This document shows, piece by piece, positions 1 to 9,725 of a stretch of DNA of 52,782 nt. The DNA is from Prochlorococcus sp. AG-363-P06 (lineage in GTDB: Bacteria > Cyanobacteriota > Cyanobacteriia > PCC-6307 > Cyanobiaceae): contig QCGD01000011.1 of assembly GCA_003280025.1 (NCBI GenBank), positions 1 through 52,782 of the forward strand, given 5' to 3'. A model generated the notes under the pieces. It saw only the letters and a program-made list of their open reading frames with translations, made no database searches and was not told where the DNA came from. The translations under genes and the position numbers were made by a program. Each line of letters opens with the position of its first letter. Position 1 is the first letter of the stretch.

Positions 1-117
1 AATTGGCCAAATCAATTTCCATTACTTTAGTTTCGAGGAATTTTCCCCTAAAAATTGTTAATATTTTGGTCACAATTCTCAAAGTAAAACGCCAAAATAG
101 GAAAAATAACTACAAAA

Positions 118-480
118 ATGGCAACTATTAGATTCATCCGAGAAGGAGTTGATATTCAGTGTAAAACTGGAGAAAATTTACGGGATTTTGTAATTAGAGA
201 GAAATTACAACTTTATGGGCTTAAAGGAATGTTGGGCAATTGTGGTGGAGCAGGACAATGCAGTACTTGTTTCGTTTCTATAGAGGGAGGAAGCAAAAAT
301 TCTTTAAGTCCACTTACAAGTGTTGAAGAAGAAAAACTTAAAAACAGACCTAAAAATTGGAGACTTGCATGTCAAACTCTAATTAATTCATCTGCAGTAA
401 TACTTACAAAACCTCAATCTCCTCCTTCTAACTTAAAGGAACTAAAAGAAAGTATTGATAATAAAAAATTAGCTCGTTAA
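118..480 (+). CDS. 2Fe-2S ferredoxin
   Basis: A 120-residue soluble electron carrier. The cluster ligands are visible as C42, C48, C51 and C85 (NCGGAGQCSTC, then LACQ). The spacing is C-x5-C-x2-C-x33-C, which resembles adrenodoxin/bacterial-type ferredoxins more than plant-type PetF (C-x4-C-x2-C). It is therefore probably not the main photosynthetic ferredoxin. The C-terminal 25 residues are polar and proline/lysine rich. The ATG start gives a normal family N-terminus. It lies directly upstream of psbM on the same strand, which suggests a photosynthesis-linked redox role, but the partner cannot be read from sequence. Confidence 0.9.
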   Translation: MATIRFIREGVDIQCKTGENLRDFVIREKLQLYGLKGMLGNCGGAGQCSTCFVSIEGGSKNSLSPLTSVEEEKLKNRPKNWRLACQTLINSSAVILTKPQSPPSNLKELKESIDNKKLAR

Positions 481-582
481 ATTGTTTAAGACTGTTAATC
501 AGTTGAGGCAATTTATTGATTTTTTCACTTTATTTCAAGTTAAATGTCTATAGTCTATTTAATTATGAAATCGTCACTCTAA

Positions 583-735
583 ATGGAAACAACAAATTTT
601 GGGTTCATAGCAAGTCTTCTTTTCGTGGGAGTACCAACTATTTTTCTAATAGGTTTATATATCTCCACTCAAGATGGAGAAAAATCAAGCTTCTTCTCAG
701 ATTCTAGTAAAGGTAAACTGGGGCCAAAACGCTAA
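583..735 (+). CDS. psbM: Photosystem II reaction centre protein M
   Basis: A 50-residue protein starting METTNFGFIASLLF, with one membrane helix (about residues 7-25, including GVPTIFLIGLYI) and the typical PsbM ending of that helix, YISTQ. PsbM sits at the PSII dimer interface in the thylakoid membrane. The C-terminal extension after the helix is longer than in most PsbM (usually 33-38 aa) and is polar. The gene lies about 100 bases after the ferredoxin and 8 bases before prmC, so the three may be co-transcribed. Confidence 0.9.
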   Translation: METTNFGFIASLLFVGVPTIFLIGLYISTQDGEKSSFFSDSSKGKLGPKR

Positions 736-743
736 ATTAATTA

Positions 744-1613
744 ATGTTTTATGTTTCTGCAAAAGAATTTTTATTGTGGGAAAAAAAACAATTATTTAAA
801 GGGGGAGATAAAGAATCTCTTTATCTCCTATTAGAATCAATAGCCGGAATATCTCATAATGAAATTAATTTACTTAGATTGAACTCTGAGGGAGATTTTT
901 ATTTAAAAAAAAACTTAGATTTAATTGAATCTTTTTGGGATAATCATCTTACAAATAATGTACCTATACAATATCTATCTGGATTTACTTTCTGGAGAGA
1001 TCTGAAATTAATTGTTTCTGAAAACGTACTAATTCCAAGGCCAGAAACAGAATTGATAATTGACATTGTGTTGAAGATTTTTGGAAATAATTCCAAAAAA
1101 TTAGTTTTTGCTGAGTTAGGAACTGGATCAGGGGCTATAAGTATTGCTATAGCATTGGCACATCCTTCTTGGGAGGGAATTGCAACAGATATTGATAAAA
1201 ATGCAATAGATATTGCATCGAGAAATTTTATGAATTATTCAAATCAGAAGAATTTGACATTTTGTTGTGGACATTGGTGGGATCCTCTGGAAACTTTAAA
1301 AGGTGAATTAGATGTTGTTATTTCAAATCCGCCATACATTCCTGAAGAAATCTATGAAAAATTGCCGAATGAAGTAAAGAATTTTGAACCTAAAATTGCT
1401 TTATTAGGAGGAGAGGATGGTCTGGAACATATCAGGGAAATAATATATAATGCTCCATCATATTTAAAAGAAAAAGGATGGTTAATAATTGAGAATCATT
1501 TTGATCAAGGATCAATAGTAAGACAATTGTTTCTTGATAATAGATTTACATCTGTAGAAGTTTTAAAAGATTTTTCTGGTATTGGAAGATTTACAATTGG
1601 AAGATATAAATAA
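744..1613 (+). CDS. prmC: Protein-(glutamine-N5) methyltransferase, release factor-specific
   Basis: A 289-residue SAM-dependent methyltransferase that modifies the Gln of the GGQ motif in peptide release factors RF1/RF2. Visible signatures are the N-terminal helical domain ending QYLSG (77-81), the IPRPETE motif (97-103), the SAM-binding motif I ELGTGSGAI (124-132) and the catalytic NPPY (195-198). Length and motif order are standard for PrmC/HemK. The start follows psbM by 8 bases. tsaC follows after 23 bases, so a translation-quality gene pair is likely. Confidence 0.95.
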   Translation: MFYVSAKEFLLWEKKQLFKGGDKESLYLLLESIAGISHNEINLLRLNSEGDFYLKKNLDLIESFWDNHLTNNVPIQYLSGFTFWRDLKLIVSENVLIPRPETELIIDIVLKIFGNNSKKLVFAELGTGSGAISIAIALAHPSWEGIATDIDKNAIDIASRNFMNYSNQKNLTFCCGHWWDPLETLKGELDVVISNPPYIPEEIYEKLPNEVKNFEPKIALLGGEDGLEHIREIIYNAPSYLKEKGWLIIENHFDQGSIVRQLFLDNRFTSVEVLKDFSGIGRFTIGRYK

Positions 1614-1636
1614 ATTATTATTAGTTGATAATTTAA

Positions 1637-2218
1637 ATGAATATAATTAATACAGAATCAGCTCTGGATAAACTTAAAAGTGGTTTGCCTATCATTTTCC
1701 AGACAGATACTTTACCTGCAATTGGATGTTTGCCTGAGTTCTCACAAATAATTTATGACATAAAAAAAAGAGATAGCAACAAGCCTTTAATTCTTATGGG
1801 AGCAGAAAATGAACAATTAATTGATTATGTTCATGAATCTGCGAAAGAAGATTATGAAAATTTAGCTGACAAATATTGGCCAGGAGCTTTAACTATGATT
1901 ATTCCTGTTTCAGAAAATAAGAAATCAACCGTAACAAGTAAAAATTTTACTCTAGGTTTAAGAATTCCAGATTCACATATTGCTCAATCTTTAATAAAAG
2001 AAACAGGCCCATTGTTAACTTCAAGTGCAAATATTTCAGGCATTCGAGGATCAGTCTCCCCTGAAAGTATTTCTCTTGATTTGCCTAGTGTAGATATCTT
2101 AGGACCAGTACCTTGGGGAAAATGTAGCGGTCAAGCAAGTACAATAATATCTTGGGTTAAGTATGGAGACTGGAACTTAATTAGAAAAGGACAAGTCTCA
2201 ATAAATGGATTGTATTAA
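1637..2218 (+). CDS. tsaC: Threonylcarbamoyl-AMP synthase (YrdC/Sua5 family)
   Basis: A 193-residue enzyme making threonylcarbamoyl-AMP from Thr, bicarbonate and ATP, the first step of the t6A37 modification of ANN-decoding tRNAs. Family motifs are FQTDTLPAIG (21-30), KRDSNKP (44-50), WPGALT (81-86), RIPD (109-112) and TSSANISG (128-135). The length fits the short TsaC form without the Sua5 C-terminal domain. Its stop overlaps the start of the next small gene (TAATG). Confidence 0.93.
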   Translation: MNIINTESALDKLKSGLPIIFQTDTLPAIGCLPEFSQIIYDIKKRDSNKPLILMGAENEQLIDYVHESAKEDYENLADKYWPGALTMIIPVSENKKSTVTSKNFTLGLRIPDSHIAQSLIKETGPLLTSSANISGIRGSVSPESISLDLPSVDILGPVPWGKCSGQASTIISWVKYGDWNLIRKGQVSINGLY

Positions 2219-2376
2219 TGTTCGTTTTGTTGTTTTTTGTTGGTTTAATTCAGTTCTTAACGTATTGGATATTTGAACCTTTTATTGCTTTTGTAACCCA
2301 TGTTCTTGAAATAAGATTATTACCTGGTATTGCTTTGGTAATTGTTATTTATCTTTTTTCGGCAAAAAATAAATAA
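2218..2376 (+). CDS. Small conserved-type membrane protein, 52 aa
   Basis: ATG overlaps the tsaC stop codon (TAATG), which argues for translational coupling and a real gene. The product is very hydrophobic, with two helices (FVLLFFVGLIQFL and PGIALVIVIYLF) flanking a short polar turn around HVLEIR, and it ends SAKNK. It is not recognised. By size it belongs to the one- or two-helix microproteins typical of picocyanobacteria. Confidence 0.65.
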   Translation: MFVLLFFVGLIQFLTYWIFEPFIAFVTHVLEIRLLPGIALVIVIYLFSAKNK

Positions 2377-2400
2377 CAATTACCAATGAATTGCTAATAA

Positions 2401-2472
2401 TGCCGGCTAACAGATTTGAACTGATGACCTTCGCTTTACAAAAGCGCTGCTCTACCGCTGAGCTAAGCCGGC
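2401..2472 (-). tRNA. trnT: tRNA-Thr (UGU)
   Basis: On the minus strand a full cloverleaf can be drawn, 72 nt. The acceptor stem GCCGGCU pairs with AGCCGGC, with an A discriminator. The D-arm is GCUCAGCGGUAGAGC and the T-loop is UUCAAAU. The anticodon loop UUUGUAA gives anticodon UGU. CCA is not encoded. The outer anticodon-stem pair appears to be a mismatch. Confidence 0.93.
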
Positions 2473-2535
2473 ATAAAATATATTTTACAATTAAGAAGGT
2501 TCAATTTTGTCATTTTTTTAGGTTTTTTATATTTA

Positions 2536-2853
2536 TTACTTTTTTGTATCTTTCTCAGTTTTTTTTAATTGTATTTCTCCATCAATAGTTCTTTTGATTG
2601 GCAAATTAGCAACTAATGCTGTCATTCTATCTTCCGTTTCTAAACTTACCGCTACCTCCTCAAAGTCAATCTCTACATATTTAGCAACAACATCGAGTAT
2701 TTCTTTCCTCATTTTATCTAAAAGGTCAGTGGTTAAAGAACTCATGTCAACTCTGTCATGAGCTAATACTAGTTGTAATCGTTCTCTAGCTGTATTCGCA
2801 CTAGCCGTTTCTCGGCCTAGTAACTTGTTTATAAGGTCTCTGAGAGTCATCAT
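2536..2853 (-). CDS. minE: Cell division topological specificity factor MinE
   Basis: A 105-residue protein with the MinE pattern: N-terminal [13 protein letters not shown] (membrane and MinD-contact region), [12 protein letters not shown], then the dimerisation domain with [12 protein letters not shown]. MinE stimulates MinD ATPase and drives pole-to-pole patterning so that MinC inhibits FtsZ away from midcell. It is last in the minC-minD-minE order, one base after minD, so the two are translationally coupled. The first Met of MMT is used here, and the second is equally possible. Confidence 0.95.
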   Translation of the reverse strand: MMTLRDLINKLLGRETASANTARERLQLVLAHDRVDMSSLTTDLLDKMRKEILDVVAKYVEIDFEEVAVSLETEDRMTALVANLPIKRTIDGEIQLKKTEKDTKK

Positions 2854-2854
2854 T

Positions 2855-3670
2855 TTAAAAAATCTTTGTTTGCATTAATCTCATAAACTTATCTCGTAAT
2901 CTTTTACCTTCATTCTTAGGATCAATAATTGGAACGTCTTTACCTGAAAGCCTTTCAGACACATTTACATAGCATTTTTTAGCTGGAGATTTACTATCTG
3001 TAAGCGTTAATGGCTCACCTCTATTTGTACTTATTATTACTTGTTCATCTTCTAAAACAATGCCTAATAAAGGTAATGAAAGGATACTTCTGACATCTTC
3101 TATAGATAGCATTTCTTGACTAGCCATCATATTAGGGCGCACTCTATTTATTACTAATTGAATTGGATCAATACCTGATGCATTTAAAATGCCTACTACT
3201 CTATCGGCATCACGAACTGCTGATAATTCAGGATTGGTAACAACTATAGCTTCTTTACAAGCGGCAAGAGCATTTTTGAATCCATCTTCTACTCCTGCGG
3301 GACAATCTACTAAAACATAATCAAATTTTTCACTTAGTAACTCACTAATTTTTTTCATGTCTTCTGGTTTCATCCAGTCGAGCATCCTAGGATCCCCTGC
3401 AGGTAAAAGGGCTAAATTAGGCTCTTTTTTGTGTCTGACTAATGCTTGATCTAGACGACAATTCTTATCTAGAACATCCTGCGCTGTATAAATAATTCGA
3501 TTTTCTAAACCCAAAAGAAGATCTAAATTTCTCAATCCAAAATCAGCATCCAGAACAGCTGTGGAGGCGCCACTACTTGCGAGTGCTATGCCGAGATTTG
3601 CTGTTAAGGTAGTTTTGCCAACTCCTCCTTTCCCAGAGCAAATTAATATGGTGCGACTATTTTCCGACAC
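2855..3670 (-). CDS. minD: Septum site-determining ATPase MinD
   Basis: A 271-residue ParA/MinD-family ATPase. It carries the deviant Walker A motif [10 protein letters not shown] (12-21), the [11 protein letters not shown] switch region, and a lysine-rich amphipathic C-terminus ([11 protein letters not shown]) that serves as the membrane-targeting sequence. It recruits MinC to the membrane and is released by MinE. It lies about 100 bases after minC and 1 base before minE. Confidence 0.97.
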   Translation of the reverse strand: MSENSRTILICSGKGGVGKTTLTANLGIALASSGASTAVLDADFGLRNLDLLLGLENRIIYTAQDVLDKNCRLDQALVRHKKEPNLALLPAGDPRMLDWMKPEDMKKISELLSEKFDYVLVDCPAGVEDGFKNALAACKEAIVVTNPELSAVRDADRVVGILNASGIDPIQLVINRVRPNMMASQEMLSIEDVRSILSLPLLGIVLEDEQVIISTNRGEPLTLTDSKSPAKKCYVNVSERLSGKDVPIIDPKNEGKRLRDKFMRLMQTKIF

Positions 3671-3771
3671 GAATATTAGAATAATATTTTAAATAATAAG
3701 ACTAGTTTCTAAAAGTTAAATATTTTAAAAGTTAAGTAATTCTTAAATTTATAAATTTACTTTAATTTATT

Positions 3772-4443
3772 TCAAATAATTGATTTATTTTCAGTATCTA
3801 TTAAATAGGGCTTAATTACAATTGTCTTTTTTTCTATTGTCGCCACCTCAGGATAATAATTTTTGGGCTTATCTTTTGGTCCTATTGCAACAAGCTCAGA
3901 AATTCTTAACTGTATGGGGTGCAGATAAAGGGCGGCGATATAGCTATTTGCGTTGCCATCTTGGCCTGCCTTAGCAATTCCAAGTAATTTACCCCAGACA
4001 TAAACGTTTTTTTTCGCAGAAACTATGGCCCCTGGATTAACGTCTCCAAAAATAAAAAGATTGCCATTTGAAGATATCCTTTCCCCTGATCTAATAGTGC
4101 CTTTATGTAAAATATCTTCTGGTTTTTTTGAGTGATTTAAAAATAATTTGTTTAGCACATTTTCCTTCTCAAATGTTGAATCTATTTTTAAAGATTTCCC
4201 AGTTAAGATTGTTTCTCTATTGTTTGAATAAATATGTATCGAATTTACGTTCAGTTTTTTAATATTAAGTTTAAATTTTGCTAATTGATTTGCATTAATT
4301 ATTTCATTGATTGCAAAAATAATAGCTTCAAGTGGTTCTTTTACTGAAATCAATTTTAAAAAATCCTTATCTAAAGGGTTTAGTTCATTTAAAGAGATTG
4401 TTTTGATATATTCACTTTTAATATTTCGGACAATTATTTTCAT
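3772..4443 (-). CDS. minC: Septum formation inhibitor MinC
   Basis: A 223-residue protein. The C-terminal half has the MinC beta-helix signature, GTIRSGERISSNGNLFIFGD, followed by VNPGAIVSAKKNVYVWGKLLGIAKAG. That domain dimerises and binds MinD, while the N-terminal half (weakly conserved, lysine rich) would block FtsZ polymerisation. It is the first gene of the min cluster. It is preceded by an HD-domain gene on the same strand, 12 bases upstream, so all four may form one transcript. Confidence 0.92.
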   Translation of the reverse strand: MKIIVRNIKSEYIKTISLNELNPLDKDFLKLISVKEPLEAIIFAINEIINANQLAKFKLNIKKLNVNSIHIYSNNRETILTGKSLKIDSTFEKENVLNKLFLNHSKKPEDILHKGTIRSGERISSNGNLFIFGDVNPGAIVSAKKNVYVWGKLLGIAKAGQDGNANSYIAALYLHPIQLRISELVAIGPKDKPKNYYPEVATIEKKTIVIKPYLIDTENKSII

Positions 4444-4455
4444 TATAAATTAGGC

Positions 4456-5706
4456 TTAATTTCTTATAGTTGAAATTTGTTTTTTAATTTCATTACTAAT
4501 TAGACTAGGATAGATAATGAATGAACTTTCTTCAGATTTCATTAAAGCTTTTATCAATTCTGAACTGTTTTCTAATGCACTTTGGTAGACACCGTCCCAT
4601 ATTTTTAGTGAGTTGTTAGATCTAAAACCTTTAAATGACTTTTCTTTAATTCCACAAAAAATTTCTGAGTCATAATTATTAGCTTGACATAGCTTTCGAG
4701 CAAAAGCGAGAATTTCTAATCTTTCAATTTTACTCAAGAAACTAATGTTAGATGCTTTTAATAAATCTCTATCAATAAACATTCTGCATAGAGTATTAAG
4801 CGGTTCAAAAGATTCATCTTTCCATCTAATCAGATGATAGTAAAAGGTTATGTCATCATTTCTTATGAAGTCATCAATATCAATGTTCTCAGGTGAAAAG
4901 ATCAATTTTTGCAGTGATTTATCTATCCATATTTTTGCATCATAATTTTTTTGAATAGTATAAATAATTTTTTCTAGAATCCATGTCGAAATTTCGTTGA
5001 TTCTGTGGTTATAAATCGTTCTATACATAATGTTTCTTAGAACTAAGAAATGTTCTATTGCAATAACTCCTTTTGGCTTGATAGCAATATTTCCATCTGG
5101 AGAGACAGTAAGAGCTGAAATAATTCTTCCTAAATCTACTAATCCATAATTTGTGCCTGTGTTATAACTATCCCGTAATAAATAATCAAGTCGATCGCAA
5201 TCTATTTCACTACTAATCAATGTTTTTAAGGGTTTTGAAAATAGACTTTTTGATTTAAACAATTCTCCTATTTGATGGGGTAGTTCACTTCCATATTTGT
5301 TAAGAATCGAGTTTATTTGTGGGTGATTTTTTACTAACTTCTCAGACCAGTATTCATGGTCATGATTAAATATTGCTTCGCTGGTGTGACTGAAAGGTCC
5401 ATGTCCTAAATCATGTAATAAAGCTGCTCCAAAAAGAACAAATTTATTTGTAATAAATTTAGTTTCACTTTTAACTAAACTTTCATAAATTTTTCTTGCT
5501 ATGCAAAATACACCTATTGAGTGGGTAAATCTGCTTGATTCTGCACCATGAAATAATAGTGAAGCTGCCCCTAATTGCTTAATCCTTCTTAATCTCTGAA
5601 AAGCGATCGTGTCAATTAATTCCATAATCATTAATTCTTCAGGCTTCGCAGAATCAAATATTATTTCCTTGTGTATTGGATCATGAAAGATCCTTTTTAT
5701 GCTCAT
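4456..5706 (-). CDS. HD-domain phosphohydrolase (dGTPase/SAMHD1-like)
   Basis: A 416-residue protein of the HD superfamily. Metal ligands are visible: H62 (SRFTHSIGV), H98-D99 in LLHDLGHGPFSHTSE with H102 and H107, and a later Asp in SSEIDCDRLDYLLRDS. This arrangement is that of YwfO/SAMHD1-type dNTPases, which hydrolyse deoxynucleoside triphosphates. The substrate here is inferred only. The protein is complete. It is located between ctp and minC on the same strand. Confidence 0.85.
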   Translation of the reverse strand: MSIKRIFHDPIHKEIIFDSAKPEELMIMELIDTIAFQRLRRIKQLGAASLLFHGAESSRFTHSIGVFCIARKIYESLVKSETKFITNKFVLFGAALLHDLGHGPFSHTSEAIFNHDHEYWSEKLVKNHPQINSILNKYGSELPHQIGELFKSKSLFSKPLKTLISSEIDCDRLDYLLRDSYNTGTNYGLVDLGRIISALTVSPDGNIAIKPKGVIAIEHFLVLRNIMYRTIYNHRINEISTWILEKIIYTIQKNYDAKIWIDKSLQKLIFSPENIDIDDFIRNDDITFYYHLIRWKDESFEPLNTLCRMFIDRDLLKASNISFLSKIERLEILAFARKLCQANNYDSEIFCGIKEKSFKGFRSNNSLKIWDGVYQSALENSSELIKALMKSEESSFIIYPSLISNEIKKQISTIRN

Positions 5707-5747
5707 AATTTTTAAGGAATTTTCTTTTTATAAAAATCTTTTTTCAT

Positions 5748-7058
5748 TTAAGATCCCAAATCTTCTTGTAATAAATCATTGTTAGTTTTTGAAACCTCAT
5801 TTTCTTCTAAAAGCGACTCTAGATATATTTCTGCATTTTTTACCCATTTATCTTCAGCATTACCATATTCTAAAGCCTCTGGAATATCTAAAAGCTTGTC
5901 AGGTGTTATGCCTTTACCCTGAATATTATTCCCTTTAGGGGTTAAATAACTAGCAACCGTTATGGCTATCCCACTTTCCTCTCCTAAGTTTTTGAGAGAT
6001 TGAATTAAACCTTTTCCATATGTTTGTTTACCCATTAAAGATGATCTGCCATTATCTTGTAGTGAACCGGCAAGAATTTCACTCGCACTAGCAGTTGCTT
6101 GATTCACTAAAGTTACCATTGGCCCATCAAAAGACGTTGCTTTTTGTGAAAATATTGCATCTTTAATGCCATTCCTATCTTTTGTCTCTACGACGGGTCT
6201 TTCACTAAGGAATGAATCTGCTACTGCTATTCCAGAACTTACTAATCCTCCCGAATTATTTCTAAGATCTAGTATTATCCCTTCTACTTCTTTTTCTTTT
6301 AACTCTTGTAGAGCCTCTTCAATTTTTTTTGGAACACTTTCGCTGAATTGAGTAATTCTTAAATAACCAATGGTGTGAGAGTCGTCTCTCAATCTTTTTG
6401 TCCTCACAGGTCTAAGATCAACAGATCTTCGCTCTAAATCGATTTCTTTGATTTCTCCAGAGGTAGAGGTAACTTCAACAAGAACTTTAGTACCGGTTTC
6501 TCCTCTTAATTTTGAAGCAGTATTGGCAAGACCTAATTCTTCAGAAGATATTCCATCAACTTTGTTAATAAAGTCGCCACTTATAATCCCAGCATCCTCT
6601 GCTGGGGATCCCGCAAGGGTAGAAATAACTTTTACTTTATTATTGATTTCATCTTTACCCAATTGAAGTCCAACCCCATTAATTTCGCTACCAAAATTAC
6701 TTGCCTTTAGAAGTTCATAATCTTTTGGACGTAAAATTCTTGTATAGGGGTCATCAAGAGGTCTCAACATATCTTCAATTGCAGAATAAACCTCTTCACT
6801 TGTTTCAATTTGTTTCTGTAATGTTTGTTGTCTAATTCTCTTCCATTGAATCTCATCGAACTTGTCTGGGTCATAAAAACCCTCATTAACTAATGTCCAA
6901 GCATCAAGCACTAATTGCTTGCTATCACTGAGCGCATCTACTCTCTGAATACATAAAGAATGGGTTGATAAAAGAAATATCATGAGTATGATAACCCATT
7001 TTTTGAATGTTAAAAGTTTGTTAAAAGATGAATCCATTGGGTTAAATGTTAACACCAA
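5748..7058 (-). CDS. ctpA: Carboxyl-terminal processing protease (S41, CtpA family)
   Basis: A 436-residue S41 serine protease. A hydrophobic N-terminal signal ([16 protein letters not shown]) directs export. It is followed by a helical region, a PDZ domain (about 120-205, with GVGLQLG and SPAEDAGI) and the catalytic core. The Ser/Lys dyad is readable as S324 (ATASASEI) and K349 (GKQTYGKG), with Q353, at the spacing known from CtpA. In cyanobacteria CtpA trims the D1 C-terminus in the lumen so that the Mn cluster can assemble. Paralogues CtpB/C share the fold, so the exact paralogue is uncertain. An internal Met (residue 8, MDSSF) is an alternative start. It is divergent from petB. Confidence 0.88.
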   Translation of the reverse strand: MVLTFNPMDSSFNKLLTFKKWVIILMIFLLSTHSLCIQRVDALSDSKQLVLDAWTLVNEGFYDPDKFDEIQWKRIRQQTLQKQIETSEEVYSAIEDMLRPLDDPYTRILRPKDYELLKASNFGSEINGVGLQLGKDEINNKVKVISTLAGSPAEDAGIISGDFINKVDGISSEELGLANTASKLRGETGTKVLVEVTSTSGEIKEIDLERRSVDLRPVRTKRLRDDSHTIGYLRITQFSESVPKKIEEALQELKEKEVEGIILDLRNNSGGLVSSGIAVADSFLSERPVVETKDRNGIKDAIFSQKATSFDGPMVTLVNQATASASEILAGSLQDNGRSSLMGKQTYGKGLIQSLKNLGEESGIAITVASYLTPKGNNIQGKGITPDKLLDIPEALEYGNAEDKWVKNAEIYLESLLEENEVSKTNNDLLQEDLGS

Positions 7059-7108
7059 GTATAAGAATTTTAAGTAAGCTCTTTATATCAAAGCTAATTT
7101 TTTTTTGG

Positions 7109-7765
7109 ATGGCTGATTCTTCATCAGTTTATGATTGGTTCCAAGAAAGACTTGAAATCCAAGACATAACAGACGACGTAACTTCCAAGTACGTACCCCC
7201 TCACGTAAATATTTTTTATTGTTTAGGAGGTATAACTTTAGTATGCTTCCTAATTCAATTTGCAACAGGTTTTGCAATGACTTTTTACTATAAGCCAACA
7301 GTTACCCAGGCTTATAGTTCAGTAAGTTATTTAATGACTGATGTCAGTTTTGGATGGCTTATAAGATCCGTACATAGATGGAGTGCTTCTATGATGGTTC
7401 TGATGCTAATCCTTCATGTCTTTAGGGTATATCTAACTGGCGGTTTCAAAAGACCCAGAGAGTTAACTTGGGTAACAGGGGTTGTAATGGCAGTCATAAC
7501 AGTTGCTTTTGGGGTTACAGGTTATTCATTACCATGGGATCAGGTAGGCTATTGGGCGGTAAAGATTGTTTCAGGGGTCCCTGCAGCCATACCAGTAATA
7601 GGTGATTTTATGGTTGAACTTCTAAGAGGAGGAGAAAGTGTTGGTCAGTCTACTCTTACAAGATTTTATAGTCTTCATACTTTCGTATTACCTTGGTCGT
7701 TAGCTGTATTTATGCTGATGCATTTTCTTATGATTCGTAAACAGGGTATTTCAGGCCCTTTGTAA
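7109..7765 (+). CDS. petB: Cytochrome b6
   Basis: A 218-residue membrane subunit of the cytochrome b6f complex, transferring electrons from plastoquinol in the thylakoid. Start ATG 7109 gives the usual N-terminus [11 protein letters not shown]. The longer in-frame reading from 7046 has no family support. Heme-ligand histidines are seen in [19 protein letters not shown] and LMHF. FYCLGG carries the Cys that holds heme c_n. Four membrane helices are evident, and the protein ends GISGPL. petD follows 35 bases downstream as in other cyanobacteria. Confidence 0.97.
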   Translation: MADSSSVYDWFQERLEIQDITDDVTSKYVPPHVNIFYCLGGITLVCFLIQFATGFAMTFYYKPTVTQAYSSVSYLMTDVSFGWLIRSVHRWSASMMVLMLILHVFRVYLTGGFKRPRELTWVTGVVMAVITVAFGVTGYSLPWDQVGYWAVKIVSGVPAAIPVIGDFMVELLRGGESVGQSTLTRFYSLHTFVLPWSLAVFMLMHFLMIRKQGISGPL

Positions 7766-7800
7766 ACCCTTATAATTTAATCATTACTCAAAAGTTTCAT

Positions 7801-8283
7801 ATGTCTACGCTAAAAAAACCAGATTTATCTGACCCAAAGTTAAGAGCTAAATTAGCAAAGGGGATGGGTCATAATTATTATGGTGAACCCGCTTGGCCCA
7901 ATGACTTATTATATATTTTTCCAGTAGTGATTTTAGGTACTATTGCTTGTGTTGTAGGTCTTGCAGTATTGGATCCTGCGATGCTGGGAGATAAGGCCAA
8001 TCCATTCGCAACTCCTTTAGAAATTTTACCGGAGTGGTACCTTTATCCTGTTTTTCAAATACTTAGAGTAGTACCTAACAAGCTACTTGGTATCTCTCTT
8101 CAAACATTAATCCCTCTTGGATTAATGATTTTACCTTTTATAGAAAATGTGAATAAATTTTCTAATCCATTTAGAAGACCTGTAGCAATGTCTGTATTTT
8201 TATTTGGAACTTTCTTGACAATATATTTGGGTATTGGTGCTTGTTTACCAATAGATAAATCACTAACACTAGGTTTATTTTAA
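7801..8283 (+). CDS. petD: Cytochrome b6f complex subunit IV
   Basis: A 160-residue subunit IV. It starts [12 protein letters not shown] and contains [19 protein letters not shown]. The Qo-site PEWY motif is in [14 protein letters not shown]. There are three membrane helices. It forms the quinol-oxidising site together with PetB, with which it makes the usual petBD operon. The stop lies 3 bases from the stop of the convergent invertase gene, with no room for a separate terminator. Confidence 0.97.
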   Translation: MSTLKKPDLSDPKLRAKLAKGMGHNYYGEPAWPNDLLYIFPVVILGTIACVVGLAVLDPAMLGDKANPFATPLEILPEWYLYPVFQILRVVPNKLLGISLQTLIPLGLMILPFIENVNKFSNPFRRPVAMSVFLFGTFLTIYLGIGACLPIDKSLTLGLF

Positions 8284-8285
8284 AT

Positions 8286-9725
8286 TTATAGGCTAAACAT
8301 ATCTAAATCACTATTTCCTTCCCTGAGAAAATAATTCATTAAAAGAAAACCAACAATTGTCCATGTTTGATATGTTCGTGATTGTTGGCCCACCCATGTA
8401 CCAGTAGGCCCATCAAAATATTCTGCCCATTCTTGCTTGGGTAATTGATTTAATTGACACCAATAAGATTCCTCTACTAAAGATCTCATTTCTTCCATTA
8501 AAATCACATCATCAGTGGGAAATCTACTTTGATGCAAAAGGACAGCTGCTCCAAAAAACCAAAGTAAGCTAGGCCAGTGCCCACCGTTGTGATAACTCCA
8601 TGGCCAATTCTTTGGATCTGAGCCTGTTTTGTTTTGCCATTCTTCTACATCCATATGAGGGTGACATATTCTCATTGGCATTTGTGCCATCAAATGCTGT
8701 CTGTTATGCAAAACTAACCTAAATAAGGCTCTTTGTTCTGCCGCAGGCAGCACTCCAAACATGCATGCTAAAGAGTTTCCTAAACTATAGAATCTAAAAT
8801 CAGGTCTACCAGTTCTAATATTTCCTATTAAATAACCTCCTCTATTTTCCAACCAATCTTGAAGCCATGAAGGAACTACTTGTGGTTGAACATTAAATTC
8901 ATTGAAGTGTTGATCATCTCCATATTGCTCAGTTGGCCTTCTTCTTAAAATTTGCATTGTTTGGCTTGTAACCCAGTAATGCTTTAAAAGAAAGTCTCCT
9001 AAATCTTTTACCCATTGATTAGTAAGAATAAGTCTTTGATCTAATAGCCTGCTTACATGATCTGCCCGACTTAATTCCATTAGATTGATACAGCTTTTTA
9101 GGCATCCATGAAGTAAAACCTCCACCTCTAAAGGTGCTCCCCATACATCCATGGGTCGATCAATCATAAAGGCACAATCGGGAACGAAAAGGACAGGCGT
9201 TCCTTCAAATGTTGGATGCAAAACTAGATCTAGTAACAGTTGAATTCCTCTTTGGACACTTTGACTTTTCCCAAAAGCATGATCTCCACTCTTATTTACA
9301 TAAAACCAGCATAAGATTGGCCACCATAGACTTGCATCAACAGAAGTAATCCTTCCAATTGATCTCTGGCCATAGTCACCAATTAATTTTCCTTGTTCTT
9401 CAACAAAACTAGTTGGAAATACACCACGTGTTTGATAATTAGTGCTTTGTAGTTCAAGGCAAACACTAAGAAACTTTTTGACAATTTCGTACCTCTTTTG
9501 AGTAATGAGATAAATCATTACTGGAACATTATCTCTTAAAAATATTTCTCCATAATTTAATTTCTTATTTTTTGTCGGGTGTTCTAGGGCGGCAACGCTA
9601 CCAACTAACTCTCCTGAAATCTCAACTAAAGTCTTTTCAAAATGTTCTTTTGCATTTGTTACAATTTTTTCTTCATCTGAACTTGGTCGAACCCTTAAAT
9701 TTTTTTGACTAAATCTTTCTGCCAT
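8286..9725 (-). CDS. Neutral/alkaline invertase (glycoside hydrolase family 100)
   Basis: A 479-residue cytosolic-type enzyme that hydrolyses sucrose to glucose and fructose. Family features include LNYGEIFLRDNVPVMIYLI, RSIGRITSVDASLWWPIL (with the expected catalytic Asp), DCAFMIDRPMDVWGAPLEV and the late WSYHNGGHWPSLLW block. There is no signal peptide. Cyanobacterial GH100 enzymes link sucrose as compatible solute to carbon metabolism. It is convergent with petD and its upstream side faces the long leader region of the rRNA operon. Confidence 0.92.
   Translation of the reverse strand: MAERFSQKNLRVRPSSDEEKIVTNAKEHFEKTLVEISGELVGSVAALEHPTKNKKLNYGEIFLRDNVPVMIYLITQKRYEIVKKFLSVCLELQSTNYQTRGVFPTSFVEEQGKLIGDYGQRSIGRITSVDASLWWPILCWFYVNKSGDHAFGKSQSVQRGIQLLLDLVLHPTFEGTPVLFVPDCAFMIDRPMDVWGAPLEVEVLLHGCLKSCINLMELSRADHVSRLLDQRLILTNQWVKDLGDFLLKHYWVTSQTMQILRRRPTEQYGDDQHFNEFNVQPQVVPSWLQDWLENRGGYLIGNIRTGRPDFRFYSLGNSLACMFGVLPAAEQRALFRLVLHNRQHLMAQMPMRICHPHMDVEEWQNKTGSDPKNWPWSYHNGGHWPSLLWFFGAAVLLHQSRFPTDDVILMEEMRSLVEESYWCQLNQLPKQEWAEYFDGPTGTWVGQQSRTYQTWTIVGFLLMNYFLREGNSDLDMFSL

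Noticed and set aside
516-707. 63-codon plus-strand frame over psbM
   Set aside because: It is a shifted frame over psbM, which has the clear PsbM protein.
2391-2588. 65-codon frame over the tRNA-Thr and the end of minE
   Set aside because: It covers the tRNA and the minE 3' end. A shadow frame.
7046-7108. In-frame extension of cytochrome b6 upstream of 7109
   Set aside because: The family N-terminus [11 protein letters not shown] starts at 7109, and the extra residues have no family match and run into the divergent gene.
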